Positions 41,439 through 49,069 of a stretch of 64,000 bases of DNA are shown one piece after another; position 1 is the stretch's first letter, and each line of letters starts with the position of its first letter. The stretch is from NCBI GenBank assembly GCA_903881085.1, contig CAIRSA010000573.1, positions 24,601 to 88,600 of the forward strand, given 5' to 3'. Source of the DNA: an uncultured Acidobacteriia bacterium. Lineage in GTDB: Bacteria > Acidobacteriota > Terriglobia > Bryobacterales > Bryobacteraceae. The position numbers were made by a program, and so were the translations under genes. The notes below the pieces were generated by a model. The model ran no database searches. It had not been told where the DNA came from and worked only from the letters and a program-made list of their open reading frames with translations.

Positions 41439-41890
41439 TGGATGGTTGTCTTGCCATCTTTGCCGATGATTTCGGAATAGACTTCCATTTCGTCGTTGCT
41501 CTTTTTGGTGATGATGGTGCGCTTGGGCGCGCTGTGAACAAAGTTTTCAAACTCAGCGCGCGCGCCATCGTACTTCATCAGTTTTAAAATGGTTGGTTGC
41601 CCGGTTTCAACGGCTTCCAGCTTGGCGTTAAAGTGGCGGAGGCGAAGATCGAGGCCACCATCGAGTTCCACGAGCATGGCGTTTCCGTATGTGAGCACCT
41701 TGCCGTCCTGAGTGAGGCGCATCATGTTGAGGATTGCGCCGGCTTTGGGCGCAGTGAATTCCTCTTCGCATAGAGCTTCGCCCAATTTACCTTGCCATTT
41801 GCCTTCCATCCAGGAGAAATCAATAAGTTTTGCGGACTTTTCGGCGGCTGCGGCCAGCATCGCAGTGAAAATCAATAAAACGAGTTTCAT
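41408..41890 (-). CDS. Exported DUF6265 protein
   Basis: 160 residues. Signal peptide MKLVLLIFTAMLAAAAEKSA, then the DUF6265 pattern FSWMEGKWQGKLGEALCEEE, MMRLTQDGKVLTYGNAMLVE and RLRHFNAKLEAVE. This is a lipocalin-like barrel of unknown ligand. Its start overlaps the stop of the upstream membrane-protein gene (ATGA), so the two form an operon. Confidence 0.75.
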   Translation of the reverse strand: MKLVLLIFTAMLAAAAEKSAKLIDFSWMEGKWQGKLGEALCEEEFTAPKAGAILNMMRLTQDGKVLTYGNAMLVELDGGLDLRLRHFNAKLEAVETGQPTILKLMKYDGARAEFENFVHSAPKRTIITKKSNDEMEVYSEIIGKDGKTTIHQLTMRRVNR

Positions 41891-42240
41891 ACGGTTTGTT
41901 TAGATCCTGGAATGTACTTTTGCGTGGCGAAGCCGGTGATGGCGCCCACCAGGCTGCCCGGCAGCATGATCTCAAAATAGTATTTGCCCTGCATGTTGGC
42001 GACGAGAAATGCGAAGAACATGGCCACGAGCAGACCGAAGCCGACGACGAGCCACAGCGATTGCACGCGCTTGGCGAACAGGCCGATAAGCAGGCCGGCG
42101 ACGAGTCCTTTGAACGTGGAGCCAATGACAATTCCCATCAAGCCGGCGCGCACCTCGGGCGTGAACCAGGAGGTGAGCCCATCCAGAGCGCCAAGTGCGG
42201 CGCCCAGCAATAATCCGAATACTGGTTTGTTCATACTCAT
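41887..42240 (-). CDS. Small integral membrane protein, unknown
   Basis: 117 residues with four predicted membrane spans and glycine-rich helices (FGLLLGAALGALDGLTSWFT, GIVIGSTFKGLVAGLLIGLF, LWLVVGFGLLVAMFFAFLVA). I recognise no named family. Overlaps DUF6265 by four bases. The gap to the kinase gene upstream is 25 bp, so it could be the tail of the sigma/kinase operon. Confidence 0.65.
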   Translation of the reverse strand: MSMNKPVFGLLLGAALGALDGLTSWFTPEVRAGLMGIVIGSTFKGLVAGLLIGLFAKRVQSLWLVVGFGLLVAMFFAFLVANMQGKYYFEIMLPGSLVGAITGFATQKYIPGSKQTV

Positions 42241-42265
42241 CTATTCCACGTTGCCGCGAATTCCT

Positions 42266-43126
42266 TTAACGGCGTATGAATAAAAATAACAGAACTCGCA
42301 GCGCGATGTAAGAAACGATGAGCAGGACCAGCGTTTGGTTGCGGGTGAGGATTCGCGCGGCCTTTTCGAGCAGCGGTTCCGGATAGGCCTGGACGGGTTC
42401 GCCATCCATGTAACGGCGAAGGTCTTGCATGAGGGCTTCGACGGAGGGGTAGCGGTCAGCGGGGTTAGTGGCGGCGGCTTTTTGGGCGATGGCCATGAGG
42501 GCTCGCCGAACGCCTGGCCCGCACAGCGCCTCAAGCGTGCGGCCAAGCGAGAAGATGTCGCTCAAAGGTGTGGGGTTGCCGGCTTGCTGTTCGGGGGCAA
42601 TAAAATCAGGGGTCCCGGCTATGGGGCCAGCGGGATCCAGATTCTTCGCAGCCCCCCAATCGAGCACCAGAACCTCACCGAATTTGCCGGTCATGATGTT
42701 CTGCGGCTTGAGGTCGCAGTGGATGACGCCGTGGGCATGGGCATAGGCAACGGGCTCGCAGGCGCGCAGAAACACACGCAAGAGTTCGGCGTGCGCTGGG
42801 CCGGTATCGCGGTATTGATCGAGCCGGATGCCCTCAATCCGTTTCATCGCAAAGTACAGGCGGCCATCGGGAAGGGTGCCGGAATCATGCACGGGAACAA
42901 TACCGGGGTGCTCAAGCCGAGCGGTGGTGTGGGCTTCGGCTGCGCTATGCGACTCGACAACTTTCAGTGCCACTTCGCGGTCGAGTTGTGTATCGCGCAC
43001 AAGATGGACGGTGCCCATACCGCCGCGGCCAAGCTGGCCGATCCATTCGTAACGTGTCTGGCTGAGATCGGGCAGATCGACGGCTTCGCGCAGATGAGCG
43101 AGCACGGAATCAGAGAGCTCGTCCAC
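42266..43126 (-). CDS. Membrane-anchored Ser/Thr protein kinase
   Basis: 286 residues from a GTG. Hanks-type kinase domain: glycine loop LGRGGMGTV (31-40), Lys55 in ALKVVE, catalytic loop HCDLKPQN with Asp138, DWG at 156-158 in place of DFG, and APEQ near 178. A single C-terminal membrane helix (about 262-282) ends in FLFIRR. There is no PASTA or other extracellular domain, so input must come through partners. The start overlaps the sigma-factor stop by one base (TAGTG). ECF-kinase pairs of this form occur in Planctomycetota and Acidobacteriota, where the kinase is thought to switch on the sigma factor. Confidence 0.9.
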   Translation of the reverse strand: MDELSDSVLAHLREAVDLPDLSQTRYEWIGQLGRGGMGTVHLVRDTQLDREVALKVVESHSAAEAHTTARLEHPGIVPVHDSGTLPDGRLYFAMKRIEGIRLDQYRDTGPAHAELLRVFLRACEPVAYAHAHGVIHCDLKPQNIMTGKFGEVLVLDWGAAKNLDPAGPIAGTPDFIAPEQQAGNPTPLSDIFSLGRTLEALCGPGVRRALMAIAQKAAATNPADRYPSVEALMQDLRRYMDGEPVQAYPEPLLEKAARILTRNQTLVLLIVSYIALRVLLFLFIRR

Positions 43127-43833
43127 TATTCCACCTCTATGCCGAGCACGGCGCGCGCTTCGTTGCGGTATTCGCGATCGGTGGCGGTCAGTTCCCGCAG
43201 CTTTTGCAGCACGATCTGGCGCAGGCGTCGGCGCATGGCGGCCAGATGGTTGGTGATGGTGGTGGCAGGAAGGCCAAGCGCTTCGCTCAGTTGCGAATAG
43301 GTCGGGCGAAGATTGGGATCGCTGAGGTCGTAGCGGGAGAAGACTTCGAATTGGGCTTCGCTGGCTTGATGTTTCAATTCAGCCACCGAAAGTGCAAACA
43401 CGTTGCGAATCCATTCGCGATGAAACAGTGCTTCCACATCCGCGGCGGCCGGCACTGCGTCATCGAGTGTTTCCATTCTGACGGCGCCCCCCCGTTTGAT
43501 CCGTTGCGCCGACTTCCACTCGTTGGCGGAGTAGCGATCGAAACAGAGGCGCAGGAAGGTGCGAAAGCTGGCTTGCGATTCATCGTAGGCAGTGAGGCAG
43601 TCCTTTTCCACGACGTGCTGAAAGAAGCCTTGGATAAGATCCTTGGCATCTTCGTTCGAGAGTTTCCAACGGAAGCGCTGATAGGCATAGAGCGGCTTCC
43701 AGTAGACGGAGGCGATGGTGTCCCAGGCGCGGGAACGGATCTCGCAGTCGGTGGCGTTCAGTTGCAACAGAATAGACCCGCGGGTCTCCGGAAACCGGTT
43801 CTGCGGGCCGCCAATCCTGGTGTCTGGGTCCAT
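43126..43833 (-). CDS. ECF-type RNA polymerase sigma factor linked to a kinase
   Basis: 235 residues. Region 2 lies about 40-110 (AYQRFRWKLSNEDAKDLIQG, FRTFLRLCFDRYSANEWKSA). Region 4 has a helix-turn-helix about 180-215 (TYSQLSEALGLPATTITNHL, AMRRRLRQIV). The spacer between is longer than in simple ECF factors and no anti-sigma gene is present. This fits the ECF groups controlled by Ser/Thr kinases rather than by anti-sigma factors; the kinase gene follows with one base of overlap. Targets are unknown. Confidence 0.82.
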   Translation of the reverse strand: MDPDTRIGGPQNRFPETRGSILLQLNATDCEIRSRAWDTIASVYWKPLYAYQRFRWKLSNEDAKDLIQGFFQHVVEKDCLTAYDESQASFRTFLRLCFDRYSANEWKSAQRIKRGGAVRMETLDDAVPAAADVEALFHREWIRNVFALSVAELKHQASEAQFEVFSRYDLSDPNLRPTYSQLSEALGLPATTITNHLAAMRRRLRQIVLQKLRELTATDREYRNEARAVLGIEVE

Positions 43834-43839
43834 CGCTGA

Positions 43840-44277
43840 TCACACACGCCAGTAATCAGCACGCCACTTCTTAATATTCGCCTTGATCTCTTTTCGCGTC
43901 CAGTTGCTGACCAGCGTTTTGCCAACCAGTTCGACAATTTCCTCGTCGGAGGCGAAGCGCAGGCCGACCAACTGGTCTTCGCTCAGCTCATGAATCCGAG
44001 TGCGAAGATTTTCGGGCAAAAGAATACTGAGACGGAGCCGTTCTTCCAGGCGAATAACGCGGTCCTGCACCTTCAGCGGATAGATGCGGGTGAGAAACAT
44101 GGCGATCACAAGACCGGCCACAAAAACCACATTCCAAATACTGAGCAACGTTGGGTTCGAAATCGCATTCCACACGGCCAGTACCAACGAGATAAGCATG
44201 ATAGGCGCAAGCACAAAATGGAACGGTGGATGGAACTTCGCGTGATTGGCCAAAGTTTGCGGACGTTTCTCTGCCAT
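43840..44277 (-). CDS. DUF6526 membrane protein
   Basis: 145 residues. NHAKFHPPFHFVLAPIMLIS and the second span VVFVAGLVIAMFLTRIYPLK give two membrane helices near the N-terminus. A conserved cytoplasmic part follows (DRVIRLEERLRLSILLPENL, LRFASDEEIVELVGKTL, WRADYWRV), the DUF6526 pattern. Function unknown. The stop lies 6 bp before the sigma-factor start, so it may be first gene of the sigma-kinase operon. Confidence 0.75.
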   Translation of the reverse strand: MAEKRPQTLANHAKFHPPFHFVLAPIMLISLVLAVWNAISNPTLLSIWNVVFVAGLVIAMFLTRIYPLKVQDRVIRLEERLRLSILLPENLRTRIHELSEDQLVGLRFASDEEIVELVGKTLVSNWTRKEIKANIKKWRADYWRV

Positions 44278-44355
44278 AGATGTTCTAGTTTAGACTTCTC
44301 GGAGCGGGTTGTCCAGAGCGGCCATCGCGCTCTCCCATCTGAAACCCCAGCCTCC

Positions 44356-44790
44356 TCAACTCACCGCCTTCCTCACCAGCGCGCCAATCCTCACCTCATC
44401 CTCGGCCGTCAACTTCTTCAGCGCGAAGGCCGTCGGCCACATGCTTCCTTCGTCCAGCTTCGCCTTGTCGGTAAAAGCAAACGTGGCGTATCGCGTCTTG
44501 AACTTGTGCCCGCTCTGAAAGAAACAGACCACATTGCCATCCTTGGCATAAGCCGGCATCCCGTACCAGGTTCTCGGCGCAAGGACCGGCGCAGAGGCTT
44601 TGACCAGGGCATGGATCCGCTCAGCCATGTCGCGATATAGTTCCGGCATCTCGGCAATCTTCGCCAGCAAGTCAGCTTCTCCGTTCCCGGTTTTCAGCTC
44701 TTTCGCGCGCTCTTTCATCGCCACGCGCTCCTCATCACTGAATCCAGTCTCCGCCTTGACAGACTTCTTTGCCGACTTCTTTGTTGCCAT
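44356..44790 (-). CDS. DUF1801/YdhG-like protein
   Basis: 144 residues with a lysine-rich start (MATKKSAKKSVKAE). The DUF1801 region runs from DMAERIHALVKASAPVLAPR through TWYGMPAYAKDGNVVCFFQS to KFKTRYATFAFTD. Some relatives have been called iron chaperones; the role is not settled. It stands alone with about 80 bp to DUF6526. It is only distantly related to the DUF1801 protein at 28.2 kb. Confidence 0.8.
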   Translation of the reverse strand: MATKKSAKKSVKAETGFSDEERVAMKERAKELKTGNGEADLLAKIAEMPELYRDMAERIHALVKASAPVLAPRTWYGMPAYAKDGNVVCFFQSGHKFKTRYATFAFTDKAKLDEGSMWPTAFALKKLTAEDEVRIGALVRKAVS

Positions 44791-44859
44791 TCAGCCTCCT
44801 CCCTTGCTGCCACTCAAACCAACAACAGATTCAGTATATCCACGGTTCGGCAATCGCGA

Positions 44860-44985
44860 TCACGCGCGGCGCTGACCCAACCCCTCAGCGATCATCCCCG
44901 TAACAAGCGCATTCAAGCTGACGCCTTCCTGGCGCGCCTTGGCGACCAACCGCAAATAGATACCAGTAGCTTGAACGGCCCCCTT
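44860..44985 (-). pseudogene. C-terminal scrap of a HicB-type antitoxin
   Basis: 41 codons after an upstream stop read KGAVQATGIYLRLVAKARQE and GVSLNALVTGMIAEGLGQRR before TGA at 44860. The pattern 'L-x-L-x-A-x-x-E-G-x-S-L-N-x-L-V-x-x-x-I-A-E-G-L' is the ribbon-helix-helix tail of HicB antitoxins. The N-terminal HicB domain and any HicA toxin are gone. It ends where the AbrB promoter begins, suggesting that the later toxin-antitoxin module replaced it. Confidence 0.5.
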
Positions 44986-45007
44986 TACTTAACGATATAA
45001 TGTAAAG
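44983..45007 (+). promoter_or_regulatory. Promoter and operator of the AbrB/PIN module
   Basis: TATAAT at 44996-45001 is a perfect -10 box, with TTGAAC (44971-44976) as a loose -35 at 19 bp. CTTTAC and GTAAAG flank it as an inverted repeat with 13 bp between. An AbrB dimer bound there would cover the promoter. The ATG is only 8 bp from the -10 box and has no ribosome site, so the transcript is probably leaderless. Confidence 0.55.
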
Positions 45008-45009
45008 CG

Positions 45010-45231
45010 ATGACCGAAGCAAAGCTTTCCGCAAAAAATCAAATAGTGATCCCTCGTGAAGCCCGCGAGGCATTAAATGTTAAACCCGGAGACAAATTAG
45101 TAGTAGTCGTGCGCGGCGATAGAGTGATTGTGCTCGAAAAACCTAAGTCTCATGAGGCCGCGATCCGTGGTCTTGCTCGCCGCTCCTATCCGGATGATTA
45201 TCTCCATAAGGAGCGCAATAGTTGGGACTAA
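45010..45231 (+). CDS. AbrB/SpoVT-fold antitoxin
   Basis: 73 residues. The swapped-hairpin fold is marked by AKLSAKNQIVIPREAREALN, VKPGDKLVVVVRGDRVIVLE. The C-terminal tail RSYPDDYLHKERNSWD would occupy the toxin active site. It should neutralise the adjacent PIN RNase and repress the operon. The PIN gene starts from a TTG that overlaps its end by 10 bp. Small but clearly coding. Confidence 0.88.
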   Translation: MTEAKLSAKNQIVIPREAREALNVKPGDKLVVVVRGDRVIVLEKPKSHEAAIRGLARRSYPDDYLHKERNSWD

Positions 45232-45674
45232 ACCGTCTTCGGGCCTTCCTGCGACGGCACCGCCTGGTCGCACTGGACACGAATATATTCATATATCAGA
45301 TGGAATCGAATGTCCTGTATCTGCCCATGACCTCCCCTATTTTTTCCTGGCTTCAATCTACTGGTTCCCATGCGGTTACATCGACAATTACAATGACGGA
45401 ACTGCTTGTGCACTCCTATCGCACCGGCAGTGAACAACTGGTGGATGAATATTATGGGTTGCTGGCCAGTTATCCTAACCTGGATTGGGTTGCCCCGAAC
45501 CTGGAAATCGCGGACACGGCTGCGCGCTTCCGGGCATTTCATAAATTGAGAACTCCGGATGCAATCCAGGCAGCAACGGCCACTTTCGCCGCAGCCACCG
45601 GCTTTATCACCAACGATCCTGGTTTTGCTCGTGTTACTCAGTTTGAAACGGTTGTGCTGGATCACCTCTGTTGA
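45222..45674 (+). CDS. PIN-domain RNase toxin (VapC type)
   Basis: 150 residues from a TTG with AAGGAG 8 bp upstream. All PIN acidic residues are visible: Asp19 in VALDTNIFIY, Glu60 in TMTELL, Asp113 in RTPDAIQAAT and Asp132 in ITNDPGF. These bind Mg2+ or Mn2+ for RNA cleavage, so the toxin looks active. It is paired with an AbrB-type antitoxin. Most other toxin genes in the window are broken, so this pair and the one at 59.8 kb are the live ones. Confidence 0.88.
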   Translation: MGLNRLRAFLRRHRLVALDTNIFIYQMESNVLYLPMTSPIFSWLQSTGSHAVTSTITMTELLVHSYRTGSEQLVDEYYGLLASYPNLDWVAPNLEIADTAARFRAFHKLRTPDAIQAATATFAAATGFITNDPGFARVTQFETVVLDHLC

Positions 45675-45693
45675 TGTCCATGGGTTGACGCAA

Positions 45694-46023
45694 ATGGAAG
45701 CCATTGAGGCCTTGCGCGCGGAGGCCAACCCGGCCATTACGGTCGACAAGCTTGGCAAGGCATTGCGAGACCGCAGCAACTACCTGGTTTCCAAAGCCGC
45801 CGCGCTCGCCGCCGATTTGAGTTTGTCAGCGCTGATTCCTGACCTGCTCGCTGCCTTTGACCGCCACCTCATCGATCCCCTCGACTCAGACCCTCAGTGC
45901 TGGGCAAAAAACGCGATCGCGAAAGCGCTGAGGCATCTTGGGCATCATGACGCACAAGTGTTCACATTCAACTCGATCCGGTATGGGTCGAAAGGGGCTG
46001 TGGCGAGCAGCCTACTTCAGTAG
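45694..46023 (+). pseudogene. Truncated HEAT-repeat protein
   Basis: From the ATG at 45694: MEAIEALRAEANPAITVDKL, DRSNYLVSKAAALAADLSLS, ALIPDLLAAFDRHLIDPLDS, then CWAKNAIAKALRHLGHHDAQ. This matches the start of a larger acidobacterial HEAT protein in which a catalogue of further repeats normally follows. Here the frame ends at 46023 soon after SIRYGSKGAVASSLLQ. About 110 residues remain. It directly follows the PIN gene (19 bp). Confidence 0.5.
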
Positions 46024-46224
46024 GCCGCAACGCTACCAGAAAGATACTTTCCGGATGCGCCGTCATCCATTCCCGGGTCCGCTCAGGATTTGTGGCACTC
46101 TAGTGTGATGTGTTCGGTCAAATGTCGATCCACTCGTAAAGGCTCAAACCCGGTGCTGTGCCTGGTGCAGACTTTTCCCGCGTGGCCGATGGCCATCGCC
46201 GCTGCAAACAAGACCCTTGGACAG

Positions 46225-46566
46225 ATGGGTGGTCATCGGACGGCGGACCACAAGAAACCGCTTCTCGATCTCCTGCTGACGTTGCCCCTTTATGCGCTGC
46301 CAACCCGCTACCAATTCAGCGACTGCCCGCTCTTGCCGGATCCCAACTTCGATGACTCCGCGTGGCCTGTGGTAAGCAACAACGGTTTCCCCGCACCACT
46401 TCAGCAAGATGGTGCGGTGGAAACGGCCAACGCTAGGGAAGAGCTGTTCGGCTTGGAGCGCAGGCGCGAAATCAGCGATCAAACCGCGCAGACGATTGAC
46501 GGGGCCGCGCGGGCGTGGGGACAGAACGACCACATCACGGTAGCGACAGTGCGGAGGGTTGGATGA
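46225..46566 (+). pseudogene. Internally deleted copy of the receptor-phosphatase
   Basis: One open frame joins the two ends of the array protein. The left part reads KPLLDLLLTLPLYALPTRYQ (a worn signal peptide) and LPDPNFDDSAWPVV (the FDDSAW motif of the ectodomain). After FPAPLQQ it jumps to DGAVETANAREELFGLERRR, the last 55 residues of the phosphatase, ending GQNDHITVATVRRVG. About 500 residues between are missing, including the membrane spans and two of the metal Asp motifs. GQNDHIT replaces GQNDDIT, so a metal ligand is also lost. The stop is 5 bp from the convergent Uma2 gene. Confidence 0.75.
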
Positions 46567-46571
46567 AGCAG

Positions 46572-47120
46572 CTAGCGAACGTTAGTCGCGACCAGTTCAT
46601 TCACAGCCGCGCTGAAGCCAGGCAGCAGGGGCGATTCCAGCGTTTCGGTGCCCTGGACTACGCGGATGCCGGTGCTGGTGTGGACCATTACTTCGCCATT
46701 GGCATGATCGAGCAGCCAGACCTCCTTGGTACCTGCGCGGAGGTAGTCGCGCACTTTGCGGCGGACGTCGATCGCGGATTCAGAGGGCGAGAGGACCTCC
46801 ACCGCGATGTCAGGCGGGAAGGGCGCTGGAATTGTGTTGAGGTTGAGTTGCTGGACCAGTTCGCCCAGGAAGACCGAGACGTCCGGACGGCGGACAGTGT
46901 CGCTGGACAGGCGGCAATCGATTTCTCCGAAGGGTTCTCCAATCGGATGTTTGGCGAAATAATCTTCCAGCATCCGTTCGATTCGACGACGGACTTTTGC
47001 ATGCAACAGGGTTCCACTGGACAAGGGAATCAACTCTCCTTCCACCAACTCATAGTCTTCGGTGTCCGCAGTCTTGATCCCCGCGAACTCTTCGACGGTC
47101 ATGACAGCCTTGGTCCCCAT
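46572..47120 (-). CDS. Uma2-family protein (PD-(D/E)xK nuclease fold), copy 1
   Basis: 182 residues from the ATG at 47120, set by GAGAGG 8 bp upstream. Uma2/DUF820 landmarks: MTVEEFAGIKTADTEDYELV, GELIPLS, RRPDVSVFLGE, IAVEVLSPSESAIDVRRKVR, and TKEVWLLDHANGEV. The D in RPD, the E in VEVLSPS and following K residues form the predicted nuclease site. The family is massively expanded in cyanobacteria and some other phyla; its role is unknown. It converges on the deleted phosphatase relic (5 bp) and diverges from phosphatase copy 1. It is close in sequence to the copy at 62.4 kb. Confidence 0.87.
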   Translation of the reverse strand: MGTKAVMTVEEFAGIKTADTEDYELVEGELIPLSSGTLLHAKVRRRIERMLEDYFAKHPIGEPFGEIDCRLSSDTVRRPDVSVFLGELVQQLNLNTIPAPFPPDIAVEVLSPSESAIDVRRKVRDYLRAGTKEVWLLDHANGEVMVHTSTGIRVVQGTETLESPLLPGFSAAVNELVATNVR

Positions 47121-47185
47121 ATGCCACACCTCTCTTGCCTGACAATTCCCATGTTATCTCATCGGCAAAATAACAGGAGATGCGA
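47121..47185. promoter_or_regulatory. Shared divergent promoter region, Uma2 copy 1 / phosphatase copy 1
   Basis: 65 bp contain both starts' signals. ATGTTATCTCATCG (about 47153-47164) recurs as TGTTATCTTATCG before phosphatase copy 8 and, less exactly, as ATATTATCGCATC before copy 3. On the minus strand this reads CGATNAGATAACA and may hold the Uma2 -10 box. AGGAG before the phosphatase ATG is at 47177-47181. Confidence 0.45.
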
Positions 47186-49069
47186 ATGATTCGCTTGCTC
47201 GCACTACTGCTCTTCATACTGCCCCTAGCGGCCCAGGAAGAGGTTGTCTCATTTGAAAAGTGGCGCGTCATGGAAGGCGATAATCCGCAATGGGCCGAGC
47301 CGGGTTTCGACGATTCGGCCTGGAAAGCCTCCGCCGCCCCACGGCGACATTCAACCGCCCAGCCCTTCTTTGCCGGGACCCGTTGGTACCGCGCGAAGAC
47401 GCACCTTCCGGCCAGCCTTGCCGGTCAGAAGCTTGCGCTGGCTATGTCTCCGCTGGACGAAGTATTTGACATCTATCTCAACGGTGTTCGGATTGGCACC
47501 CATGGCACGTGGGAACCCTACCCCAAAGCTGTCTTTCCCCGCTTTCAAGCCTTCCGGATTCCTGAAAACGTGATTCATCCTGGCGAGATCGTGATCGCAA
47601 TCCGTCGCTGGACAGGGCAATCGCGGACCAACGTGGCCGCGTTCTCATCCTCCGGTATCCTCCAATTGCCGCATCCACCGCAAATTGGTCCGGCCCAACT
47701 CATGATCACCAATCAGGAACTTCGTACTGCATCGAACCTGAACCGCTACCTCTTCAATCTGCTGGGAATTTGTGGATTGTTTCTGGTAGGTGCGACGAGC
47801 CTCGCTGTCTTCTTCGCGCAACGGTCAAGTCGCCGGAATCTCTGGCTTGGTCTGGCCCTGGTTTGCGAAGCGCTTGCACCAATGATGGGCCTGGCGATTA
47901 CCTTCAGTAACCTGCCCCTTCGCTCCCCACTGGCGGCGATGGTAACGGGCATGCAGCATTTCTCCTCGGCGCTGTTTTCCGTATTCCTGGCGAGCATTTG
48001 TCCGCGGCTGAAACGGCCACTGCAATGGTCGGCTGCCGTGCAGACGCTGATTTCAGTATTGATTGCCATTAGTTATGGTAGCGAGATGTCGATTCCATTC
48101 CTCTTTCAGCAAGCTGTTTTGTGGATCGCAATTACTGCAGCTGCGGCAACCGCGGCTGTGTTGCTGATTGAGCGAGACGGAACCCACTCCAATCTGCTGG
48201 CCGGCGCGGTCCTATTGCAGGCTGCGGCGCAAGCCTGGTTTTCCATCATTTCCCTCTGGCTCGGGGTTCCTGACCAAAATCGTTATCTCTACTTTGGCGT
48301 TCTGATTTTGGACCCACGCAACGTGACACGGCTGGTGCTTGCAGTCACCGCACTCTGGGTTTTGTACCTGCGCCATCGGGAAGAGCAACAAAGGCAGGCA
48401 AGTCTTGGCCAGGAACTGGCCGCCGCGCGCCTTGTACAGGAGTCGCTCTTGAAAGGGACCGAGGCACGCACTCCTGGTTTGACTGTCGAGGTGGCGTACC
48501 TGCCTGCCAGTGAAGTGGGTGGGGACTTCTACCAGGAATTGAACAACGACGACGGTTCGCTGCTGGTCCTGGTGGGCGACGTAAGCGGCAAGGGCATGCG
48601 GGCAGCGCTGCTGGTGGGCCATATCTCTGGTGCGCTGAGTAACGAGCGATCGAGGCGGCCAGCCGAAGTGCTGGCGCATCTGAACGATTCACTGGTCGGC
48701 AAGACCTCCGGTGGTTTCGTCACTTGCTGCTGCGCGCGGTTCGATCCAAATGGCACGGTAACACTCGCCAATGCCGGACATCTGCCGCCTTACGCGGGCG
48801 GGGTCGAGGTGGAGGTAGAGAGCGGCCTGCCGCTCGGAGTTGTCGCGGGTGTGGAGTACGACGAGGTCCGCATGAAACTTGGAAAGGCTGTGCCGTTCGT
48901 GTTGATCTCCGATGGTGTGCTGGAGGCGGCGAACCACAAGCAGGAACTTTTCGGCTTTGATCGCACGCGCGAAATCAGCGGCCAATCCGCGCAGCAGATC
49001 GCTGACGCGGCGAAGCAGTGGGGCCAGAACGACGACATCACGGTGGTGACGGTGCGGAGAACGACATGA
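47186..49069 (+). CDS. Receptor-phosphatase copy 1 (jelly-roll, multi-TM, SpoIIE/PP2C)
   Basis: 627 residues from the ATG at 47186 (GGAG 6 bp upstream; an ATG at 47180 overlaps it). Signal peptide MIRLLALLLFILPLAAQ. Ectodomain about 18-170 with WAEPGFDDSAW and IYLNGVRIGTHGTW, like the sugar-binding jelly roll of glycoside hydrolase family 2. Seven or so membrane spans about 185-400. A short charged linker leads to the SpoIIE phosphatase about 425-625: ASEVGGDFY, VGDVSGKGMRAAL, GGFVTCCCARFD, LISDGVLEA, GQNDDITVVTV. These carry the Asp ligands of the two-metal site. It should dephosphorylate Ser/Thr on a cytoplasmic partner when the ectodomain is engaged. Its stop overlaps copy 2 as ATGA. Confidence 0.88.
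   Translation: MIRLLALLLFILPLAAQEEVVSFEKWRVMEGDNPQWAEPGFDDSAWKASAAPRRHSTAQPFFAGTRWYRAKTHLPASLAGQKLALAMSPLDEVFDIYLNGVRIGTHGTWEPYPKAVFPRFQAFRIPENVIHPGEIVIAIRRWTGQSRTNVAAFSSSGILQLPHPPQIGPAQLMITNQELRTASNLNRYLFNLLGICGLFLVGATSLAVFFAQRSSRRNLWLGLALVCEALAPMMGLAITFSNLPLRSPLAAMVTGMQHFSSALFSVFLASICPRLKRPLQWSAAVQTLISVLIAISYGSEMSIPFLFQQAVLWIAITAAAATAAVLLIERDGTHSNLLAGAVLLQAAAQAWFSIISLWLGVPDQNRYLYFGVLILDPRNVTRLVLAVTALWVLYLRHREEQQRQASLGQELAAARLVQESLLKGTEARTPGLTVEVAYLPASEVGGDFYQELNNDDGSLLVLVGDVSGKGMRAALLVGHISGALSNERSRRPAEVLAHLNDSLVGKTSGGFVTCCCARFDPNGTVTLANAGHLPPYAGGVEVEVESGLPLGVVAGVEYDEVRMKLGKAVPFVLISDGVLEAANHKQELFGFDRTREISGQSAQQIADAAKQWGQNDDITVVTVRRTT

Noticed and set aside
45559..45693. Longer start for the HEAT fragment with a hydrophobic leader (ILVLLVLLSLK)
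   Set aside because: That stretch lies inside the PIN gene in another frame, and the hydrophobic run is a by-product of it; the ATG at 45694 fits the family better.
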